Assembly: GCF_029784165.1 (NCBI RefSeq)
Contig: NC_073694.1
Location: 40,095,006 to 40,159,005, forward strand
DNA length: 64,000 nt
Source: Wyeomyia smithii
Taxonomy: Eukaryota; Arthropoda; Insecta; Diptera; Culicidae
Reading direction: 5' to 3'
Shown here: positions 58,131-64,000 of the stretch, in pieces
How positions within the stretch are numbered: position 1 is the first letter of the stretch
Layout of the letters: each line of letters starts with the position of its first letter
The notes under the pieces: generated by a model
Told to the model about the DNA's origin: nothing
Databases searched by the model: none
The model's input: the letters and a program-made list of their open reading frames with translations, nothing else
Program-made: the position numbers and the translations under genes

Positions 58131-59530
58131 TTGCGAATGAAATTATTCAAGTGGGTTGAAAATTAAGATTTTATTCGAAAAAAACTGACAACAGTTAGCA
58201 ACTTTTTCTGGTCTGGTGATCTTCTGCTCAAATATTTTAATTTATACATACCATCCCAAAAATAGTTTTTTCAACAATTTTTTTGAAATCGGGTGCCCTG
58301 CGTTTAGTAAATTAATTTATATCGTTGCAATAACGCATGTCTGAACTGGTGGTTAAGCAATGAAAATAATCCCACGTGCATCTTGAAAAACCGATGCCAT
58401 CGTAACAGTTTATTCTCCTTTTTACTGGTATAAGTGACTATCTTGTGAACTTCAGATCAATATCTGAATACTCGAAACTTTTTAATATTTTTATTAGAAA
58501 TGGAGTTTAAACAATGTTCTTCGAACGTTAATTGAGTGAAAAATGTTCGTTTTCAAGTTTGTTCATACGAAATGAGTATGAAGTTTTTTTCTCGAATAAA
58601 TCAATCTTAAACTCAATCGAGAAGCTACCGCTATTTTTATGATTTTATGTGGCCAATTTTAGCAATTCAATAACAATAATCGACTATAGTGGAAAAAAAT
58701 GTCTTTAAGTCCATGATGGTTGCCGTAAAAAATTGCCCTATTGTAAGTGCTCGCCGAGTTCCTCGCTTCTACGATGGCTTACGGAAAACTCTTGAATTCG
58801 AGTTTCTAAAAAAGCTATCTTCGCTAGGGGTACCGAAGTTCACGGAAATGTGTACTATGAAAATAAAATATCCTACAGCCAAAAACAATGGTTACAGATA
58901 TTAATTATTGAGAAGAATTGAACTCATGCCAGCTGTCGCTCGCACACGGAGTTTCCATCTTTTAGCATACATAAGCCACAAGACGAGATAGAATAACAAC
59001 GTCATCAGAATATCGATATTGTCACCTGTACATTTCACCTGCCACGTTTTACGCAGGATATGTCCTCATTGGCAAGACGCTGGTACATTTTTCGTTATTT
59101 ACAATGATTCAGAATGGAAAACAAATTGTCAAAAGCGAACGTATATTCTTAAATTGTTGAAATTCGATTTTACTGTATTAAAAATACTCCAAAAACTAAT
59201 GGATTATACGTTTCAGTATGAATTTTAGACTTCTTTCAAACCAATTCAAAAATCAAGAGCAATATGCAAAGACAAGAACACCAATACTTTTTATGGAATA
59301 AAGATCTTCGAAAGATGAGTTTTTAATTAAAAAAGCACAACGTAATCAATCATCGTGCCAAAACTAGAAAAAACATACGTGCCTTTCTTGATAAGTTAGC
59401 AATCAATTTTTAAATGAGAGTGCGAATCGAGGGAAACAGTTGAAAACAACGATGAAACGATGAACATGTGTATCGTTCATTTAACAATTATGGTAAAATT
59501 GTCACTGATTGTGTCTGATTTATAACACAG
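58131..59530. other. AT-rich DNA, nothing recognised
   Basis: Short frames only (58689-58904, 59019-59228), no domains, no terminal repeats. Confidence 0.3.
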
Positions 59531-60135
59531 GTCGACAGAAGCGAAAACAAATGTTGCCGTAGAGCTCAAACTGGAAAAAATGAAAGGTTACAAATTTTGG
59601 AGTGTCCTTGTGAATTTTGGTGTCCCTAGTTAGCTTAGAAGTGCGTCAAAAGGCCGAAGAGTCACCGGGTTCGTTGCTTCTACGTTTGGTTATGGGGATA
59701 CTTTGTCTAAGTTCTCAAGTCTTTATGCACTTGTGACTTGGCTAGAAGCATCAAATTTCACCAAAATGATTAATTAGCTATAGTCTTTCATTTTTTCCGG
59801 CTTCAGCTCTAGAGCATTTTTTCCGTTTTTGTCGATCAGTTGTCAACATAGCTTGCCTATAGAATTGAAACAGGAAAAAATGAAGGATTGTAGCTTTTTA
59901 ACCGTTTTAGGTACTCTCAGCCAAGTCGGAAGTGCGTAAAGTCTTAAGAGACTTAAATGAAGTTCTCCCACAAGCAAACGTAAAAACATCGAACCCGGCG
60001 AGTAATAACTCTACAGTCTTTTGACTTACTTCGTTTTAAACTAGGAACGTCAAAATGCACAGAAACGGTATAAGAAAAGCTATAATCTTCCATTTTTTCT
60101 CAGTTTGAGCTCCACGGCAAAACCTGTGTTGACCA
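59531..60135. repeat. Complex foldback with at least three related arms
   Basis: GAGCTCAAACTGGAAAAAATG (59557) is inverted at about 60083-60113 (TTTTTTCTCAGTTTGAGCTC). A third related piece in the middle combines a CATTTTTTCCGGCTTCAGCT segment (59790) with GAAACAGGAAAAAATGAAGG (59868). Arms also share CACCGGGTTCGTTGCTTCTA and, inverted, AAAACATCGAACCCGGCGAG. No ends with duplication or coding frames were found. Confidence 0.6.
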
Positions 60136-60407
60136 GTGAATTCAATTGAAAATGGATTAAAAATAAATCCAAACGTACGGAAACATTTATCATCAAGACA
60201 AAAACTGAAATAATGAAAAAAATGTGCATATAAGACATAATGAAACAAACGTTTATCTCACCCTTTCAACTCAATTCAGCCAAATAATGAAAAAAGTGAA
60301 AATGTGCTAACGAAATACACATGAGAGCCTTATTCATAGCGTAAGGTTAATTTTTTTAAAAATTATCGCTTATATTTATTCGAGCAATTTCATTAAATAT
60401 GTTCCAA
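60136..60407. other. Short gap
   Basis: AT-rich DNA between two repeats, nothing recognised. Confidence 0.3.
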
Positions 60408-60520
60408 TTCTGAAACTATTGTCATTTCTGATTAGGCTGAAACTTTTCATAGACATTCCTATTCTTAAAGAGTTTATGTACAAATGGTATTGATCATTTT
60501 AAACATTTTAAGAGCAAGAA
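60408..60520. repeat. Half-copy related to the palindrome at 8455-8760
   Basis: TTGTCATTTCTGATTAGGCTGAAAC-type sequence, TTTTCATAGACATTCCTATT and TTAAAGAGTTTATGTACAAA follow the order of the left arm at 8455-8530. The match is diverged. Confidence 0.42.
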
Positions 60521-60530
60521 CAGTTTTTTG

Positions 60531-60792
60531 GTCCCCGTGGTTCTGTGGTTAGCGATGTCGGTCGGCTAGCTCTTCCACACGGCTGTGATATCGGGTTCGA
60601 TTCCCGATAAGGTCGAGGAACTTTTCGAGCTGGAGATTTTCTCGACTCAGCACTGGGGCACGGTGTATCGTTGTACTTATCGTACAACATGCATAATGTG
60701 CCGAAAACAATATCGATAACGAATTCTCTCAACTGATCTAGTTGATCGAGACCGCATTAGCCCCCCAGGCTAGCGTGCGATATTGTTGTTGT
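60531..60792 (+). mobile_element. tRNA-derived SINE, family B, full-length copy
   Basis: The tRNA-like head starts GTCCCCGTGGTTCTGTGGTT, with the A box around TGGTTAGCGATGTCGG (60547-60562) and the B box GGGTTCGATTCC (60593-60604). The body has CTCGACTCAGCACTGGGGCA and ATCGTTGTACTTATCG. The 3' end is GCGTGCGATATTGTTGTTGT. It matches 6720-6943. Confidence 0.78.
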
Positions 60793-61639
60793 AACAGTTT
60801 TTTTGATCGGCAATGTTGTGTTATATTACCGCAATTTTTTTTTTTTTTGAGCTTAGTTTTGAAATCTAATACTTTTTGTGAAAACTAAAAATGTTCACTA
60901 GAAACTGATGGTTGTCTGATCAACCAGAAAAAGTATTAATATTTGTGAAACAAATTTTGAAGCTAAAACCGTTTGTTTGATCTGTGTAACGTCAGGTAAA
61001 ATTTTCTAAAAAAAATAAAACCAGAATGGTTAATTAGATTGGCATGATGTCTTCGACTGAGTTGTGATTAACAATTTGTTCTTCCACAAAAATATGCACT
61101 GTAAGCCAAAACAATAATTAAAAAAGCAATGTATAAAAATATTGTTATTAATTCAATTTAAAAAAACTCATTCTAGAAATATCTGATTTTTCTTCAAAAA
61201 CTACACAATGATAGCAAGTCTGTAAAAGTAGAAAATATTCTTGTGCATTTGTTTTGCTGGACAAAATTGTAATTTACAACTTTGCCAAAGACACTGTACC
61301 AATCAAACAAACTATTTCTACCTCTAAAAATATAATTATCAATAATGAGCATTCGGCTCAGAAAATGCTTCTAAAGTTACTGGCATACACAGAGCTGACT
61401 GTCAAAAAATATTTTTAATACCAAATCTCTTTGATCGGTATAGTGTCTCTGGCAAAATTATAGAATGGATTTCAACATTCCAAAAATATACACTATAAAA
61501 AATCTAAATTCATTTTTCGGAAAATTTTCCCTTTTTTATTATTCCTAGCTTACACAACTAACCAGCAATTGTTAGCTAACGTTTCGTAATTTTCGTAGAA
61601 AAAACTCAGATTTTTATAAAGTTTATCAATGTATTTTTT
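60793..61639. other. AT-rich gap, nothing recognised
   Basis: AT-rich DNA up to the TTAA of the piggyBac-like MITE. Confidence 0.3.
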
Positions 61640-61643
61640 TTAA

Positions 61644-62385
61644 GAGGTTATATACCTTTTTGGTCGAGAAAAATGAGGGAAGGTTGAATTTATTTTTTAA
61701 TGCATAGCACCATTTTCATTGCATCAAAGTGGTATTTTCCTGAAAGTACAGTTTATCAGCAACAAGAAAATACGTTTGATTTTGAGATATACCAATTATT
61801 ACTGGAGTAATGGCCGTTTCCCCGGAACGCTATTTTTTTTTGCAGAGGCTTGCGGTGATCCTGATAGAGACTCAGCGGGTCAACCGAAATCAAAAACTCA
61901 TATTAGTTCATCATTAGTTTAGAAGTGTGCCGGGTCCTTGAACGATCGCTTTAATGAGTATTTTGTTTTCAGTGCAAACGGGAACGTTTTCCTAAAAAAT
62001 GCACGTTTTGAGCGCAAAAATTGCATTAAAAATTTTTTTTTGCGGCAAACTGTATGTTTAAAAAAGCGATCGTTCAAGGACCGGCGAATTTTATAACGAA
62101 AATTTAAAAAAAAAGATGAAGGAATTCGGTTCAGTAGTTTTCCCGCAATCAGGATCAAGGCAAAGTCATTTTCCGGAGAAAAAAACTATTAAAAGAAAAT
62201 CGCGTGTAAAGTTTCAAGTTTAGCTTATGCGGCCGTGGCGAGGCGCGCTGCAAATCGCTCTAACTTTCTTCCTATTGCTCAGATCTTTATGCAAATTTGT
62301 GGAAATGTTCTCAAGATGTTGTATTTGAAGATAATGTAATAAAAATTTTTCCGGTTTTTTGAAAACTAAAAAGGTATATAACCCC
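61644..62385. mobile_element. piggyBac-like MITE with TTAA target duplication
   Basis: The left end GAGGTTATATACCTTTTTGG and the right end, on the minus strand GGGGTTATATACCTTTTTAG, are near-identical. TTAA flanks both (61640-61643 and 62386-62389), the hallmark of piggyBac. The interior (742 bp total) holds a second inverted pair, GGTCCTTGAACGATCGCTTT (61934) and its inverse (62066-62085). No transposase is present, so it would depend on a helper. Confidence 0.75.
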
Positions 62386-62900
62386 TTAATTTTTTTTTGT
62401 TTTTTTCCGGAAGGACAAAACTACTTTTTTCCGTTTGTAAATGATCAGACCACTCAACCTTACTTAGTTATCACACAAAAAAAGGTAATAAATTTCAATT
62501 GGTTGTTTCTCATAAAACATAAATATTTTTCACGGTGCATATTTATTTTTGGAACGACAAAATATTGATCTACTTTTACCGAAAATGTCGCACCGAATAA
62601 ACAATCCTGTCTGACTCGAAAAACATTACAATAATCGTGATTAAATGATTTTTTTTTCTGTGCGGACTCCTCACTGCGAGTAGAGACAATTGATTTACTG
62701 TGATATTGCCCAGGTGTTTCCTGTACTCCGCACTCCATACAATTGGCAGCACCACTATTGGAGCAAGTGATACGCTTATCATTTATATCCGTGTTTCGGT
62801 GTTGGTTTTACCCTCCCGTTTTGAGCTTACTGCTCTACTATAACGAGCATCTCGTTCCATCCTACCAACATCGCCTAATTAATATTCCCTGCAGAGAAAA
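62386..62900. other. Gap without recognised features
   Basis: AT-rich sequence. No domains or repeats I can support. Confidence 0.3.
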
Positions 62901-63085
62901 AAAAAAGCAACGCCTTGCTGCTTCATTCCGATTCGGAACTCAACCTTCTGTGTATTATACACAGACTTCGCGGGGCTAGCGCTACAATCCTACTGACACT
63001 AACAGCCTCTCCCAAGCCGAGAGTCGAACCTACGCCGACTGGCTTGTTAGGCCAGCATCGTACCTCGAGACCAGCTGGGAGGGAC
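62901..63085 (-). mobile_element. tRNA-derived SINE, family A, copy 4 (internally deleted)
   Basis: On the minus strand: CAGCTGGTCTCGAGGTACGA, AACAAGCCAGTCGGCGTAGG, a degenerate B box GGTTCGACTC, and GGGAGAGGCTGTTAGTGTCA. The segment after GCTAGCCCCGC up to GAAGTCTGTGTATAA (about 30 bases) is deleted relative to copy 2. The tail GGAATGAAGCAGCAAGGCG is followed by A-rich sequence. Confidence 0.75.
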
Positions 63086-64000
63086 TTATTTTTGTTGTAA
63101 AGAGAGTCAATCTGGATACTGTAGAAATCAATTTGAAGGAAGATTAGGTGGTGGGGAGCCTGAGAAATGTTTAGATGAATAGCATTTTTGTTCGAAGCTT
63201 TTTGTTAGTTTGTTCTGATGTTCACTTTAAAGAGATCAAAAAAATTATTAATAAAAAGATCGATTTTTAGATTACGTATTGCGCGGCGTAGCTTCAACTA
63301 CATTCGTTTGTTGGTTGGTTCAACTCGGTTTCAGAAATTGAAATCAAATAACTCTTGTATTCGATCGAGTAAATCATATACATTTATGCGTAGCCCCAGC
63401 TGCCTTTCTATGCTATGCAAATTTAAATCGGGTTTAATCGTAGACCAACGTTGAATAGATCGACTAATCTTTCGTTGGCAGGTCGTTTTCGACCCATGTA
63501 TATTTTGTATGCTAACTTATGGAGAAATTTATTGAGAATTATCGATTCCCGAAAAATGTTGGGTTGAACCCAATGTAGGTCTACGGTTAAATCGGTTTCA
63601 AATTAGGAAGTTGAACAATGTGTAGTATATGGATACAAGCCACACACATTTGTGCGTGGTCCCAACAGCATTCTTGCTGGCTGTTGGTCTAAGCCAGTAC
63701 CAAATATAAATAAGCCAACTGCACATCTCTAAGCAATTGGATGAACCGAAAATACAACGGAAATAGGGACGGGTTAACATCATGTATACGGGGTGCAGGC
63801 AAAATGATTGAGATAAGCAAAATTTTGTCAATTTTAAAATGGCCAGAACTTCATGAAAAATGAATAAATTTTGATGAAATCATTTTGCCTGGTTTCAATT
63901 TATTGGAAAACTATCCTAGTCTTTTAGTATTACTTTATAACTTGACGTGACCAATCTACACCGGAAATGTTTCGGATTTATGAATGTGTTTCAAAATGTA
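63086..64000. other. Terminal stretch with a weak inverted repeat
   Basis: ATCGGGTTTAATCGTAGACC at about 63427 and an inverse of it near 63569-63593 (GGTCTACGGTTAAATCGGT) suggest a small foldback. A similar segment, CATTTATGCGTAGCCCCAGC (63379) and CATTTGTGCGTGGTCCCAAC (63647), is repeated directly. No gene is recognised. Confidence 0.4.

Overview
The window looks like nuclear DNA of a culicine mosquito, most likely Aedes. It is AT-rich and mostly non-coding, and it is packed with transposable elements of kinds familiar from Aedes. These include a Jockey/Juan-like non-LTR retrotransposon, RTE- and R1-clade reverse transcriptase fossils, tRNA-derived SINEs resembling Feilai, a DD37D mariner fossil, pogo-like elements, and many MITEs and foldback elements. 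The species call is inference from repeat style. I found no convincing host protein-coding gene, no true tRNA or rRNA gene and no CRISPR array. The window is best read as intergenic or intronic sequence.

Layout. 1-1.3 kb: unrecognised single-copy-like DNA. 1.3-4.6 kb: a four-level nest, in which a TA-flanked element contains a pogo-like transposon, which contains a hAT-like foldback element (perfect 8-bp duplication), which contains a small hAT-like element built of GGGTTCGGGT-type repeats (another perfect 8-bp duplication). 4.9-7.8 kb: a second TA-flanked pogo-like element carrying a SINE composite. 8.5-12.9 kb: a palindromic repeat, two decayed Tc1/mariner elements and another palindrome. 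12.9-16 kb: element-poor, GC-richer DNA. 16.3-22.1 kb: a dispersed repeat in two copies, a minisatellite, a MITE with TA duplication and a second large foldback element. 22.5-24.8 kb: an inverted pair of about 155-bp repeats. 27.3-28.8 kb: an element with TTGACGTAG termini and tandem modules. 32.1-34 kb: a second MITE copy and a hAT-like MITE. 34-39.4 kb: element-poor DNA.

39.4-43.7 kb: the best preserved element, a Jockey-clade retrotransposon on the minus strand with a 19-bp target-site duplication, poly(A), an intact gag ORF and a damaged ORF2. 45.7-52.9 kb: a graveyard of three non-LTR reverse transcriptases (RTE, R1 and a CR1/Jockey-group type) with large deletions. 53-64 kb: SINEs, a multi-arm foldback, a piggyBac-like MITE with TTAA ends, and a GC-balanced stretch at 55-58 kb with open frames that I do not trust.

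No genes act together here. The main story is sequential transposition into older transposons, with almost every autonomous element disabled. TE-poor patches (12.9-15.6, 25.4-26.7, 34-39.4 and 55-58 kb) are the places to look for host regulatory DNA. All similarity calls were made by eye.
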